From positions 1 to 53,938 of the forward strand of contig NZ_MUYV01000002.1 in the NCBI RefSeq assembly GCF_002014855.1: a stretch of 53,938 nt of DNA, in the 5' to 3' direction. Every line of letters starts with the position of its first letter. Position 1 is the first letter of the stretch. The stretch is from Moraxella porci DSM 25326. Its GTDB lineage: Bacteria; Pseudomonadota; Gammaproteobacteria; Pseudomonadales; Moraxellaceae. This document shows, in pieces, positions 1 to 11,880 of this stretch. A model generated the notes under the pieces. It did no database searches, had not been told where the DNA came from, and saw only the letters and a list, made by a program, of their open reading frames with translations. The position numbers and the translations under genes are program-made.

Positions 1-117
1 AGCTTTTTTTGAATTTTTTGATCTGTTGAAATTTAATTAATTTCGTCAGGTCAGAATGCTTATTATAATGATTTAAAATTGAATGTCAAGCACTAATTTT
101 AAAATTTTTATAATATT

Positions 118-194
118 TGGTGGCGATGAAGAGACTTGAACTCTTGACCTCACGATTATGAGTCGTGCGCTCTAACCAGCTGAGCTACATCGCC
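118..194 (-). tRNA. tRNA-Met (CAU)
   Basis: The reverse complement folds as a 77-nt cloverleaf. The acceptor stem GGCGATG pairs with CATCGCC, the T arm carries GTTCAAGTC, the anticodon loop is CTCATAA and a CCA end is encoded. The CAU anticodon fits elongator methionine. An isoleucine tRNA whose CAU is modified to lysidine cannot be excluded from sequence alone. Confidence 0.93.
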
Positions 195-208
195 GTTACA
201 GGACGCAA

Positions 209-236
209 ATTATAGCACAAAGTTTACCCTTGTCAA
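209..236 (-). promoter_or_regulatory. sigma-70 promoter of tRNA-Met
   Basis: On the minus strand a perfect TTGACA (231-236) and a perfect TATAAT (209-214) are separated by 16 bp. They lie just upstream of the tRNA-Met 5' end at 194. Confidence 0.85.
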
Positions 237-360
237 CAACAATTTGACAAAAATTTGTGATTTTGCAAAATTTTTGTGATGTTATGGATAACCATCACAG
301 TTGAGAGACGATTTGGGCTATATTTTCCCAGTAATCGCCACTTTAAACTACTATAAATAA

Positions 361-764
361 ATTGGCAAACCGATAAGCCGGGTTCTGTCGTGGACAATCA
401 TTCATCTAGGCGTGCCATCGCTGACACGCTCGAGCAACCTACCCGTATCCTCGGCGGGCAACCGATTGGACACCTATTTGGTCTTGCTACGCGTGGAGTT
501 TACCTTGCCATGAGCTGTTGCCAGTCATGCGGTGGGCTCTTACCCCACCGTTTCACCCTTACCGTGCCGATTGGCGTTGGCGGTCTGTTCTCTGTTGCAC
601 TGGTCGTAGGCTTTCGCCCCCTAGCCGTTAGCTAGCACGCTGCCCTGTGTAGCCCGGACTTTCCTCCCTCCGACCACTGAATTTAACTGTATTTGCATGG
701 GTATAGCAACTTATCATGCCAATTAAATTGAGTGGTCGGACAGCGATTGTCTGGTCTGCCAAGT
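361..764 (-). ncRNA. rnpB: RNase P RNA (M1 RNA), catalytic subunit of RNase P
   Basis: This is the ribozyme that removes 5' leaders from pre-tRNAs. The 3' part contains the family signature AACCCGGCTTATCGG, and the 5' part contains the AGACCAGACAATCGC element. The two ends form a 10-bp P1 helix: TTGGCAGACC at the 5' end pairs with GGTTTGCCAA at the 3' end, with one G-U pair. This fixes the ends to within a few bases. The length of about 404 nt suits a type A gammaproteobacterial RNA. A TATAAT-type -10 lies at 769-774. An 81-codon plus-strand reading frame inside this RNA is not a gene. Confidence 0.95.
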
Positions 765-781
765 GTTGATTATAGCACAGA

Positions 782-1667
<886 letters not shown>

Positions 1668-1738
1668 GCGTACATTTTGATTAGCTTGGTAAATCAGCAA
1701 AGCACTTAGCTGTCATGATGATTGATAAGCCAATACGC

Positions 1739-2520
1739 TTAGCGTTTGCAAAAACCTTGCTCTTGTAAATACTCAAGCATAAACGGACGCACATCTCCGC
1801 CAAAAGTGCTGGCGATTTGGTCTTTCCAATCCATCTCGATGCCACGGCCATTATAGTAGCCCTTGACCACTTCATTATAAGCCGCCAAGGTCTCATCGCT
1901 GGCCACTTGATAAGTGTCGGTCGATACCAAAACATCCAGCGGTAGGCGTGGGCGTTGAGATTGGTTGATTTTTGATGACATATCAGGATGGCCTAAGCAC
2001 AAACCAAACAACGGCACGACGTGCTTTGGCGTGCCCAAAATTTCACCTGCACGGCGAATGTCATTACGCAAACTGCCAATAAACACACCGCCAAGCCCTA
2101 GGCTCTCGGCGGCAGCTAGGACATTTTGTGCCATCAAAGCAGCATCAATCGCACCAATCACCGCCACTTCTGTCCAATCGGTCTGTACATCCGCCAGCTG
2201 ATTATGACGGTGTGCATCCATACAAAATACCAAATATTCAGCACAGTCTTCGACATAACCATGGCCCAATCGCTTGCCATCCGCCAGTGCTTGATTGTAC
2301 TGATCTTCGCTCATATCACAAGAAATCTGACGCAGTGCGGTACGCTTGGCAGGATCGACAACTCGGATGATGCTCGTTGCCTGCAAAAAATCGATGTTGA
2401 CACTGCACGGCCTGCTTCAAGCACAGCAGTGAGCATCTCATCAGAAATCGGCTCGCCGGTGTATTTGCGAATTGAGCGGTGATCTAGCAGGGTTTGCAGG
2501 GTTGGTTTGCTGTCTAGCAT
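1739..2520 (-). pseudogene. nfsA: NfsA-type NADPH nitroreductase, disrupted by a frameshift
   Basis: NfsA is an FMN enzyme that reduces nitroaromatics and quinones with NADPH. The first part, from the ATG at 2520 (ribosome site AAGGA), reads like the family, with HRSIRKYTGEPISDEM. After VSTS the frame is lost, and the rest continues in another frame from LQATSIIRV through PLFGLCLGHP to the C-terminal RPFMLEYLQEQGF. The break sits at a run of six A at 2385-2390 (T on the coding strand). One extra T would restore a protein of about 260 residues with IFLQATS, as in the family. No other damage is visible, so this is a recent mutation, a slippage-prone tract or a base-calling error. Confidence 0.85.
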
Positions 2521-2695
2521 GGGATTTCCTTGATGACTATGATGAATGATAACTGTTGATGGCATATTAGCAAAATTTTACCCATCGATGCAAGCATGGG
2601 TTTGGTCAAATTGGAATTTGGCAAATCTCGCCCATTTGCCAAAAATTTTGTTATAATGCCATCAATCAGCAAATTTAAAAGTATTAGGATAACAC

Positions 2696-3163
2696 ATGGC
2701 AAAAAAACCAAGCAATCAAATCTGCGCCAACAAAAAGGCACGGCATGAGTTTTTTATCGAAGAAACGTTTGAAGCAGGCCTTGTGCTTGAAGGCTGGGAA
2801 GTCAAATCCATTCGTGCAGGCAAAATGAGCATTACCGAAAGTTATGTGATTTTTAAAAATGGCGAAGCGTTTTTGTTCGGGGCGCACATCCAGCCACTAT
2901 TGACCAGCTCAACGCATGTGCATCCTGACAATATTCGCACGCGTAAACTGCTGCTCAATCGCCGTGAGATTGATAAGCTGTTTGGTATAGTCAACCAAAA
3001 AGGCTATGCGGTGGTGGCATTGTCATGTTATTGGAAAAATAGCCGTGTCAAATGTGAAATCGCCCTAGCTAAGGGTAAAAAGCTACACGACAAACGAGCG
3101 ACGCTCAAAGATCGTGATTTTGCCCGTGATAAACAGCGTGGCTTTAAAAACCAAGGCTACTGA
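2696..3163 (+). CDS. smpB: SsrA-binding protein SmpB
   Basis: SmpB binds tmRNA and takes the place of the anticodon stem in trans-translation, which rescues stalled ribosomes and tags their peptides. The protein has 155 residues, the usual length. It opens with the typical [16 protein letters not shown] segment, contains [13 protein letters not shown] and SYVIFKNGE, and ends in the basic tail [20 protein letters not shown] that enters the ribosomal A site. The start ATG follows an AGGAT ribosome site. The tmRNA gene itself is not in this window. Confidence 0.96.
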   Translation: MAKKPSNQICANKKARHEFFIEETFEAGLVLEGWEVKSIRAGKMSITESYVIFKNGEAFLFGAHIQPLLTSSTHVHPDNIRTRKLLLNRREIDKLFGIVNQKGYAVVALSCYWKNSRVKCEIALAKGKKLHDKRATLKDRDFARDKQRGFKNQGY

Positions 3164-3197
3164 CAAACTATAAATTCATGAACAGGGATGAATCAGA

Positions 3198-3599
3198 ATG
3201 AATATCACCGCCATTGACCATATCGTACTGACTGTGGCTGATATGGAGCGTACGATTGCGTTTTATACCCAAGTGCTTGGTATGACGCTAACTACCTTTG
3301 GCGACAATCGCAAGGCATTGTGCTTTGGGCAACAAAAATTCAACCTACACCAAAAAGGCAACGAAATCCTACCCAATGCCAAGCACGCCAACACAGGCAC
3401 GATTGATATTTGCCTGCTGACCGACACGCCACTGGATCAAGTGATGGCGATTTTGCAGTCGCATGAGATTGAGATTCTAGAAAATGGCATCGTGCCACGC
3501 ACTGGTGCAGTGGGCAAGATTCACTCGGTGTATTGCCGTGACCCTGATGGTAATTTGGTCGAGATCAGTCAATATGTCGATGACGAAATTGACAAATAA
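3198..3599 (+). CDS. VOC-superfamily (glyoxalase-fold) protein
   Basis: This 133-residue protein has the paired beta-alpha-beta-beta-beta fold of the vicinal oxygen chelate superfamily. Candidate metal ligands are a histidine in the N-terminal IDHIVLTV strand and a glutamate in the C-terminal DPDGNLVEIS motif. The closest family type appears to be the small virulence-like or glyoxalase I-related VOC proteins. The substrate cannot be inferred. It lies 34 nt downstream of smpB on the same strand, and an AGGGA ribosome site precedes the start. Confidence 0.85.
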   Translation: MNITAIDHIVLTVADMERTIAFYTQVLGMTLTTFGDNRKALCFGQQKFNLHQKGNEILPNAKHANTGTIDICLLTDTPLDQVMAILQSHEIEILENGIVPRTGAVGKIHSVYCRDPDGNLVEISQYVDDEIDK

Positions 3600-3634
3600 G
3601 TATCAATGAGTAAGCTGTGATAACTACTGATAGC

Positions 3635-3666
3635 AAAAAGCCGATTGTCAAACCAATCGGCTTTTT
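3635..3666. terminator. bidirectional terminator between the VOC gene and the rarD-like gene
   Basis: AAAAAGCCGATTG and CAATCGGCTTTTT form a perfect stem around a six-base loop. There is an A-tract on one side and a T-tract on the other, between convergent genes. Confidence 0.88.
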
Positions 3667-3672
3667 GGATGT

Positions 3673-4632
3673 TTAAGTATGCTTACCATCATGCTTTTTG
3701 CGATTGGTAAGTACGCCTTGGATAATCAGACACATCACCGCAAGCCAAATCAAGCCATAGCTAATCAGCATCGATGGGCTAAACACCGCACCCAGCACCG
3801 TGATGGACAAGAAAAACAAGAGCACAGGCTCAAGGTAGCTAAGCATCCCAAACAGGCTCACAGGCAGCAGTCGCCCTGCTTGTAGATTGGTCGCCATCGC
3901 AAGCACGCTGATTGCCCCAAGCCCCACCGCCTTGGCAAGCAGTACGCCATTTGACGCCACATCGATGGCATCCGTGCTGATGATCCAGATCAGACAAATC
4001 GGCGCAATGATGGACAAATCAAAAAATAGGCCTGTCAAAGCACGAATGCCCTGCTTGCGACGCATCACATAATAAATCGGATAAGTGCCACACACCCACA
4101 AAGTCGCAAAACTCACCCCACTCGTACGATAAATCTCAAACGCCACGCCTGCCGCTGCCAATACCACCGCCAGTGACTGCAGTCGGCTTAGGCGTTCACG
4201 AAACACCAAAAATCCAGCAAGCACCATCGCCAATGGGAACAAAAAATAACCCATCGACACCTGAATGCTCTGCCCATTGACCGGTGCCCACATAAACAGC
4301 CACAGCTGACTGGCAAGAATCGGAGTCGGCACAAGCAGATACAGCCATGACTTAATGCCCTTGATGGCGCCAATCTCAGCACGAAACTCTGCCATCTTGC
4401 CCGTCATCGCCAAAAACAACGCCAAGCACCCCCACATCATCACCATCCGCCACAAAAACACCTGCGTCCCTGACAGCGGTGCCATCCATTTGCCATACGC
4501 ATACAGCACGCCAAACAGCACATTGGACAGTACCGCTAGGATTACTCCGATGACGATGGTGTTTTGCTTGAGCAATGAGACTTTGTGCATCAGTGCCAGA
4601 TTCCCTGTGTATTTTTGGATCAGTGTGGTCAT
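3673..4632 (-). CDS. RarD-family EamA/DMT transporter
   Basis: This 319-residue inner-membrane protein of the drug/metabolite transporter superfamily is mostly hydrophobic, with about ten membrane spans. It resembles E. coli RarD in the LWLFMWA and MGYFLFPLAMVL segments and the late LSYLEPVLLFFLSI span. RarD is known as a chloramphenicol-sensitivity protein of unknown substrate. The start at 4632 has no clear ribosome site. An internal ATG at 4590 is preceded by GGGAA and could be the true start. The gene is divergent from an Lrp-type regulator, which may control it. Confidence 0.85.
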   Translation of the reverse strand: MTTLIQKYTGNLALMHKVSLLKQNTIVIGVILAVLSNVLFGVLYAYGKWMAPLSGTQVFLWRMVMMWGCLALFLAMTGKMAEFRAEIGAIKGIKSWLYLLVPTPILASQLWLFMWAPVNGQSIQVSMGYFLFPLAMVLAGFLVFRERLSRLQSLAVVLAAAGVAFEIYRTSGVSFATLWVCGTYPIYYVMRRKQGIRALTGLFFDLSIIAPICLIWIISTDAIDVASNGVLLAKAVGLGAISVLAMATNLQAGRLLPVSLFGMLSYLEPVLLFFLSITVLGAVFSPSMLISYGLIWLAVMCLIIQGVLTNRKKHDGKHT

Positions 4633-4783
4633 AAATTGGCTCGTTATCGGTGCGAAGTTGACGCTTATTGTAACAAGCCATCATGAGAATTTATCAGCAT
4701 ATTTTTGGCAGAATTTGAATTTATTTTGCAAAAATTCATAGATATTGATAAAATTTCTCATATTTTTGAAAAAAGTGACTATT

Positions 4784-5251
4784 ATGCATACACTTGATGA
4801 CATCGACAAAAAAATTTTAAATCTGTTACAAGACAATGCCACCTTACCGCTCAAAACCATCGCCGAAAAACTTGGCATATCCATCGCCACCACACAACGA
4901 CGCATCAGTCAGCTGACCGATGCCAAAATCATCGAACGCACTGTCGCCATCGTCGATGCGGTGAAAGTTGGTCGCCCTTTGACTGTGCTTGTGCTGATTA
5001 AGATGGTTAATTCAAACACGCCAATGCAGCACCGCTTTGAGCGGCTGATGGCGGCACATCCGCAGGTGATGAGCTGTTATGAGATCTCAGGGGATTATGA
5101 TTTTGTGCTGATCGTCGCCAATCAAGATATGCAAGACTATCACCGATTCACTCGCCAAAATCTCACTGGCGAGAATAATGTAGCAACTTTTAATAGCCAA
5201 TTTGTGATGAATTCGGTAAAATCTAGCACCAAACTTACGCTGGATATCTAA
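4784..5251 (+). CDS. Lrp/AsnC-family transcriptional regulator
   Basis: This 155-residue regulator has an N-terminal winged helix (DDIDKKILNLLQDNATLPLKTIAEKLGISIATTQRRISQL, read as residues 4-43) and a C-terminal RAM/AsnC effector domain with CYEISGDYDFVLIV. The ATG at 4784 was chosen because the family starts just before the first helix; the 13 residues upstream are not family-like. It is transcribed away from the RarD-type transporter 151 nt away, a common pairing in which an Lrp-type protein controls amino-acid export. The effector is unknown. Confidence 0.9.
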   Translation: MHTLDDIDKKILNLLQDNATLPLKTIAEKLGISIATTQRRISQLTDAKIIERTVAIVDAVKVGRPLTVLVLIKMVNSNTPMQHRFERLMAAHPQVMSCYEISGDYDFVLIVANQDMQDYHRFTRQNLTGENNVATFNSQFVMNSVKSSTKLTLDI

Positions 5252-5262
5252 TCGGGGGAATT

Positions 5263-5895
5263 ATGTCAATCAGTCAACACGCCATCGCCATCATCTGTGC
5301 ATCGCTTATGCTTGTCGCTTGTGCCGATAATAGCGAAAAAAACTTACAACAAGCCGCTGCTGTCAGTACTGATCATACAACAGCCGGCACCAATGATGAA
5401 ACGCAAAGTGCAAACACCGAGCAAGGCACGGATCCGCACGATGTCGATGCGTTATTAAAGGAACTCAAGGCAGCTGATGTCACCACCCAAGATGCCGATA
5501 CGCCGACCGCCAAACCCATAACCACCGCCGATGGCAAAACCCAAATTGACTGGTCATATATCGATACCAAAACCGAGCGTGTGGATGCAGGCAGTTTTGC
5601 TTATCCCTTTGCCAAAGATTCACAACCTGTGATGAACTATGCCAAAGCCTATAACCTAAGCCCAGAACAAGCACAGTACGCCATGACACTATCCATGGCA
5701 AGCCCTGAAGCATTGGGTAAAATTCTAGACCAGCTGACTGGCAAATACATCGCCCACAGCTTTCGCGATGGCGACAAACCTGCACTCATCATCCAAGTCA
5801 CACCTGATGTCGTCAACGAGACGCATGAGTATGTGATTGCCGATAAATTTGCCGAAGGCTTGGTGCTGCCGATTGAGATTGTCTCGGCTAAGTAA
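5263..5895 (+). CDS. putative lipoprotein of unknown function
   Basis: This 210-residue protein starts with a signal sequence ending in the lipobox LVAC, so it should be lipid-anchored on the periplasmic side. A long Thr/Asp/Ala-rich low-complexity linker (about residues 25-90) precedes a compact region of about 110 residues with SPEQAQYAMTLSMASPEALGKIL. No known domain is recognised. It begins 11 nt after the Lrp-type regulator, with a GGGG-type ribosome site, and may be cotranscribed with it. It converges with the FMN reductase gene with only 2 nt between the two stops. Confidence 0.75.
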   Translation: MSISQHAIAIICASLMLVACADNSEKNLQQAAAVSTDHTTAGTNDETQSANTEQGTDPHDVDALLKELKAADVTTQDADTPTAKPITTADGKTQIDWSYIDTKTERVDAGSFAYPFAKDSQPVMNYAKAYNLSPEQAQYAMTLSMASPEALGKILDQLTGKYIAHSFRDGDKPALIIQVTPDVVNETHEYVIADKFAEGLVLPIEIVSAK

Positions 5896-5897
5896 GC

Positions 5898-6590
5898 TTA
5901 TAAAATATCAGCTTCGTGGTCGTCTTCGGATACTGGAGCATCTCGCTCATCGGGGCGGTGAGCAAATGGTGGCGTCAGCTTGTGCGGATTTGTCATGCGA
6001 CGCTGATTTTGGCTTGCCACCGCCCACCAATGCAGCTGCAAAAAAGTCCGCTGTAGATACTGCTGCCAAGATGACGCATCAACACCTTGCAGATAGTTGC
6101 CCGACTCATCGAATACCTCATGTGCTTTGGGTATGTGTATCATCGCAGATACAGGCAAACAACCCAATTCTGCCAAAAAGGTACGCATATTCACCGCCGC
6201 TCTGGCACCACCCCATTGTCCCATTGAATAAGTCACAATAGCACTGCTCTTAAATCCAAATAACGAACTACCAAAATGATTCAACAAATCCATCAAAGCA
6301 GGACTCATCGAATGATTATATTCTGGACTGACCATCACATAAGCATCGGCTGATTGAATTTTTTGGGCAAGCATTTGCAATGGCTCAGGCGCCTGACTGG
6401 CACGATAAGCAAAATGTGGCTTAAAAATTGGCTCTAGCGGATAATCCAATGGGTCAATAATTTCCACGCTTACATCATCAAAAGTAGCTTGCAGGCACGC
6501 TTGGCAAGCTTTTGCCACTCGCTCACCAAGTCGAGATGGCGACGGCGGCGTACTTTGGCGTACCGAACCCAAAAAGATTAGAAATTTCAT
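5898..6590 (-). CDS. NADPH-dependent FMN reductase-family flavoprotein
   Basis: This protein of about 230 residues has the flavodoxin-like fold of the NADPH-dependent FMN reductase family. The N-terminal phosphate-binding loop is GSVRQSTPPSPSR, and PEYNHSMSPALMDLLNHF is the flavin-contacting motif of this family. The ATG at 6590 is preferred because GGAG lies six bases upstream; an ATG pair 24 nt further out would overlap the preceding transporter gene. A C-terminal extension with an acidic end (DERDAPVSEDDHEADIL) is not typical of the core family. The physiological acceptor is unknown (FMN, quinone, azo compound or chromate). Confidence 0.85.
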   Translation of the reverse strand: MKFLIFLGSVRQSTPPSPSRLGERVAKACQACLQATFDDVSVEIIDPLDYPLEPIFKPHFAYRASQAPEPLQMLAQKIQSADAYVMVSPEYNHSMSPALMDLLNHFGSSLFGFKSSAIVTYSMGQWGGARAAVNMRTFLAELGCLPVSAMIHIPKAHEVFDESGNYLQGVDASSWQQYLQRTFLQLHWWAVASQNQRRMTNPHKLTPPFAHRPDERDAPVSEDDHEADIL

Positions 6591-6610
6591 ACCACACTCC
6601 AGATTATCCA

Positions 6611-7495
6611 TCAATGCGCTGATTTTGCCTTAAGCGAACCCAGATAAATTGCCAACATCGTCAAGACCGCACCGCCCCACTGTAGCCCGCTGATGGCTTT
6701 ATCCAGCCAAAAATAATCGAGCACCAACGCCGCCACTGGCTCAGACAGCAAGAGCAATCCTGTCAAAGCCAGACTCAGCTTGGGAATATTATACGCAATC
6801 AAACCCCACGCCACGCACTGCATCAGTGTGCCATAGACCATAATCCAGCCGATATCCGCCCATGTCGTCGGCATGATACGCCCAGCATCGACAAGCCACA
6901 TCACAGGGGCGACCGCCGCCGCACCGCCGATACCCACCAGTGCCATCAGTGGCAATATCGCCACTGTCTGATACTGATGCGTCTGGCGTATCCAAGTCAT
7001 CGAAACGGCAAGGCACGCCCCCGAAACAATACCTGAGACAAACCCCCAACCTGCTTGGATATTATGTGCAAACTCAGGACTGGCAATCAACCCCACACCG
7101 ATGACGGCAAGTACAAGACTGATCAGCTGAAATTTGGTTTGTTTTTCTTGATAAAACACAAAACCAATGAACGCCAAAAAGAAAATCTGCAATGAGTTTA
7201 AGAGTGTCGAAATCCCTGGCCCCACCGCATGGATACTCTCATGCCACAGTGCCAAATCCGCCCCCAATGCCGCCCCTGATAGCAGCGCAAACAGCACGGC
7301 TTTTGGGTGTGTCGGAAAGGCTTGACGATAGCACTTGGCAAGGAATAAAAACACCAGTGATGAAATCAATAACCGCCAAAATGCCATCGCATACGAGCCG
7401 ACAGACACGTGTGCCACGATCAGACTGCCCATGCCAAAAATCACACAGCCAACCACAAGCCCAAGCATGGCAACGCTTTGATTGGATGTTTTCAT
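6611..7495 (-). CDS. EamA/DMT-family transporter
   Basis: This 294-residue inner-membrane protein has ten predicted hydrophobic spans in two EamA repeats. The second repeat starts near MTWIRQTHQ and has the typical LSLALTGLLLLSEPVAALVLDYF segment. The substrate is unknown; relatives export amino acids or metabolites. It is followed closely by the FMN reductase on the same strand and is probably cotranscribed with it. It is distinct from the RarD-type transporter at 3673-4632. Confidence 0.87.
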   Translation of the reverse strand: MKTSNQSVAMLGLVVGCVIFGMGSLIVAHVSVGSYAMAFWRLLISSLVFLFLAKCYRQAFPTHPKAVLFALLSGAALGADLALWHESIHAVGPGISTLLNSLQIFFLAFIGFVFYQEKQTKFQLISLVLAVIGVGLIASPEFAHNIQAGWGFVSGIVSGACLAVSMTWIRQTHQYQTVAILPLMALVGIGGAAAVAPVMWLVDAGRIMPTTWADIGWIMVYGTLMQCVAWGLIAYNIPKLSLALTGLLLLSEPVAALVLDYFWLDKAISGLQWGGAVLTMLAIYLGSLKAKSAH

Positions 7496-7552
7496 CAGTG
7501 CCTCCTGTGCAGTTTTTGCAAGTTATCCTTGAGTTTGTCTTTGGAATTTATC

Positions 7553-9631
<2,079 letters not shown>

Positions 9632-9833
9632 TCAAAAAAGTATTAAAAAGTCATCAAAAGCTGTTATTTTAGCAGAAAATTGAGGGCGTATTTCATATTT
9701 GTACAGCCATCGGCACAAAATCCAACAACAAAAATTTGTCAGAATTGATGCGCATTTTTGGAGAATTTGGCTTATAATGTACAAATTTTAAGCAAATTTT
9801 GAGCAACTGCCCACGATTCACAAAGGATTTATC

Positions 9834-10856
9834 ATGGCAAATTTTTCACTCAAAACCCATTTGGCACAACAAAACATCGTCATCTCATGGCAGCGATACG
9901 GCATCGAGGCGCTTAATTTTATGGCGCTGGGTTTGTTTTCTTCGCTGATTTTGGGCTTGATCATCAAAAACATCGGCACATGGACAAATCTGCCTTGGCT
10001 CATCGACATCGGCACTCAAGCCCAAAGCTTGATGGGTGCTGCCATCGGTGCAGGCGTGGCTTATGCCCTAAAAGCACCGCCTTTGGTACTGTTCACCTCG
10101 ATCACCACAGGCTTTGCAGGCGCGGCAATGGGTGGGCCTGTGGGCGCATTCGTGGCGGCACTGATCGGTGCTGAGTTTGGCAAATTTGTGCATCGTACCG
10201 CACCGCTTGACATCATCGTCACGCCTGCCACCACGCTCATCACCGGCATGGCGGTCGCGGCCTTTATCAGTCCTGCCATTGATCAGATGATGGTGTCTTT
10301 GGGCGAGTTTATTATGTGGGCGGTGGAATTGTCCCCGATCGTGATGAGCATCGTCGTCGCGGTGGCGATGGGGCTGATATTGACCCTGCCGATCTCCAGT
10401 GCCGCCATCGCCATTAGCTTGGGTTTGGGCGGTCTGGCAGCAGGCGCGGCGACGGTGGGCTGCGCGGCTCAGATGATCGGATTTGCGGTGATGAGTTATC
10501 GGGATAATGGCATCGGCGGTGCGATGGCGTGCGGTCTTGGCACCAGCATGATCCAAATGCCCAATATCCTAAAAAACCTAAAAATCTGGCTGCCGCCAAC
10601 GCTATCAGGCGCTGTGTTAGCACCGTTTGCCACAGCAGTGTTTGGCATGACCAACATCCCCTCAGGGGCTGGCATGGGTACCAGCGGTCTGGTCGGCCAG
10701 ATCGGTACGCTCGATGCCATGGGTGCGACGCTCGGCACTTGGGGACTGATCGTCGCCTTTCATCTGCTACTGCCTGCGCTGCTGACTTGGCTGATTGCTC
10801 AGATTTTTTATAAAAAAGGCTGGATCAAGGCAGGCGATCTGCGCTTGGATAAATAA
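9834..10856 (+). CDS. PTS EIIC_2-family membrane protein, orphan
   Basis: This 340-residue, very hydrophobic, glycine- and alanine-rich membrane protein has about ten spans. It resembles the stand-alone PTS IIC-like family (PTS_EIIC_2), with a TGFAGAAMGGPVGAFVAALIGAEFGK segment (read in two parts) and SGLVGQIGTLDAMG near the end. No IIA, IIB, HPr or EI gene is nearby, so real phosphotransfer-coupled sugar uptake is unproven. A TATAAT -10 lies at 9773-9778, and AAAGGA precedes the ATG. It faces away from ligA and runs toward upp. Confidence 0.75.
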   Translation: MANFSLKTHLAQQNIVISWQRYGIEALNFMALGLFSSLILGLIIKNIGTWTNLPWLIDIGTQAQSLMGAAIGAGVAYALKAPPLVLFTSITTGFAGAAMGGPVGAFVAALIGAEFGKFVHRTAPLDIIVTPATTLITGMAVAAFISPAIDQMMVSLGEFIMWAVELSPIVMSIVVAVAMGLILTLPISSAAIAISLGLGGLAAGAATVGCAAQMIGFAVMSYRDNGIGGAMACGLGTSMIQMPNILKNLKIWLPPTLSGAVLAPFATAVFGMTNIPSGAGMGTSGLVGQIGTLDAMGATLGTWGLIVAFHLLLPALLTWLIAQIFYKKGWIKAGDLRLDK

Positions 10857-10990
10857 GCGTGCCAGATCCACAGCCTTGGTCGTTGATGCCGACGCCCAAG
10901 CAAACAGAGGGTGCAATTTGTTGGGAAAGTTGGTATCATTAGCAGCGACGCCGCCGACTGATGGCGGTCAATGATTATTAAGGCAACATT

Positions 10991-11635
10991 ATGACCACCT
11001 CATTAAATATCCAAGTCATCGATCACCCATTGGTGCGCCACAAGCTGTCATTGATGCGCGAAAAAGACACCAGTACTTATAAATTTCGTACGCTGACCAA
11101 CGAGCTGGGTCGCTTGATGGCCTATGAAGCCAGTCGCGATTTTGAAATCGAAACCTTCACCATGCAAGGCTGGTGCGGTGAGATCACTGGCGAACAAATC
11201 AAAGGCAAAACCGTCACCGTCGTGCCGATCCTGCGCGCAGGTCTGGGTATGCTCGACGGCGTGCTGGATCTGCTACCGACTGCCAAAATCTCAGTCGTCG
11301 GACTACAGCGTGATGAAGAGACGCTGGAGCCTGTGCCATTTTTTGAGAAATTCGTCAATGACATCGATCGCCGCCCTGCCCTGATCCTAGATCCGATGTT
11401 GGCCACGGGTGGTAGCATGGTCGCCACCATCGATATGCTAAAAAAACACGGCTGCACCAACATCAAAGCCCTAGTGCTGGTGGCTGCCCCTGAAGGCGTG
11501 CGTTTGGTTAATGAAGCACACCCTGATGTCAAAATCTACACCGCTGCTCTAGACAGTCACCTAAACGAAGATGGTTATATCATCCCAGGTCTGGGTGATG
11601 CAGGTGATAAGATCTTTGGCACCAAGCAATTATAA
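10991..11635 (+). CDS. upp: uracil phosphoribosyltransferase
   Basis: Upp converts uracil and PRPP to UMP in pyrimidine salvage. The 214-residue length suits the family. The PRPP-binding loop is DPMLATGGS at residues 134-142. [11 protein letters not shown] is at 78-88. The C-terminal uracil-binding segment reads [12 protein letters not shown] hairpin terminator follows. It is the last housekeeping gene before the AT-rich accessory patch. Confidence 0.97.
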   Translation: MTTSLNIQVIDHPLVRHKLSLMREKDTSTYKFRTLTNELGRLMAYEASRDFEIETFTMQGWCGEITGEQIKGKTVTVVPILRAGLGMLDGVLDLLPTAKISVVGLQRDEETLEPVPFFEKFVNDIDRRPALILDPMLATGGSMVATIDMLKKHGCTNIKALVLVAAPEGVRLVNEAHPDVKIYTAALDSHLNEDGYIIPGLGDAGDKIFGTKQL

Positions 11636-11650
11636 GTGATGAAAGACATG

Positions 11651-11682
11651 TGCAGGTGATACTAAGTATTGCCTGCATTTTT
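11651..11682 (+). terminator. intrinsic terminator after upp
   Basis: TGCAGGTGATAC and GTATTGCCTGCA form a 12-bp stem with two mismatches around a short loop. Five T follow, 15 nt after the upp stop codon. Confidence 0.75.
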
Positions 11683-11719
11683 ATTGCCCAAACTTATCAG
11701 TCATGATAAGCAGACTCGG

Positions 11720-11836
11720 TGCGTGTTACACGCTCTACTGCACCAAAGCTTCGTCTTGATCGCCTCATGGTTTATCCTCATTTTGTACCAGTACATAGAC
11801 ACCCGCACCCTAGATTAATGGTGCGCTGTGCGCACC
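11720..11836. repeat. GC-rich palindromes in the upp downstream region
   Basis: This stretch has no gene. It carries two perfect palindromes: GCGTG-TTA-CACGC at 11721-11733 and GGTGCGC-TGT-GCGCACC at 11820-11836. They belong to the same type as copies at 12425-12439, 12458-12474 and 13283-13302, all within this accessory patch. Confidence 0.7.
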
Positions 11837-11880
11837 CTGCTGTACTGCGTTTGAGGTCAGACCATTATGTCTAGGCATTG

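Noticed and set aside
390..635. Plus-strand reading frame of 81 codons
   Set aside because: It lies wholly inside the RNase P RNA, antisense to it. The conserved RNA motifs and P1 pairing explain the sequence.
1681..1935. Minus-strand frame of 84 codons
   Set aside because: It overlaps the real C-terminal frame of the nfsA pseudogene in another phase and shows no protein-like pattern.
10068..10556. Minus-strand frame of 162 codons rich in His and Arg
   Set aside because: It is antisense to the PTS IIC-like gene, with composition typical of a shadow frame.
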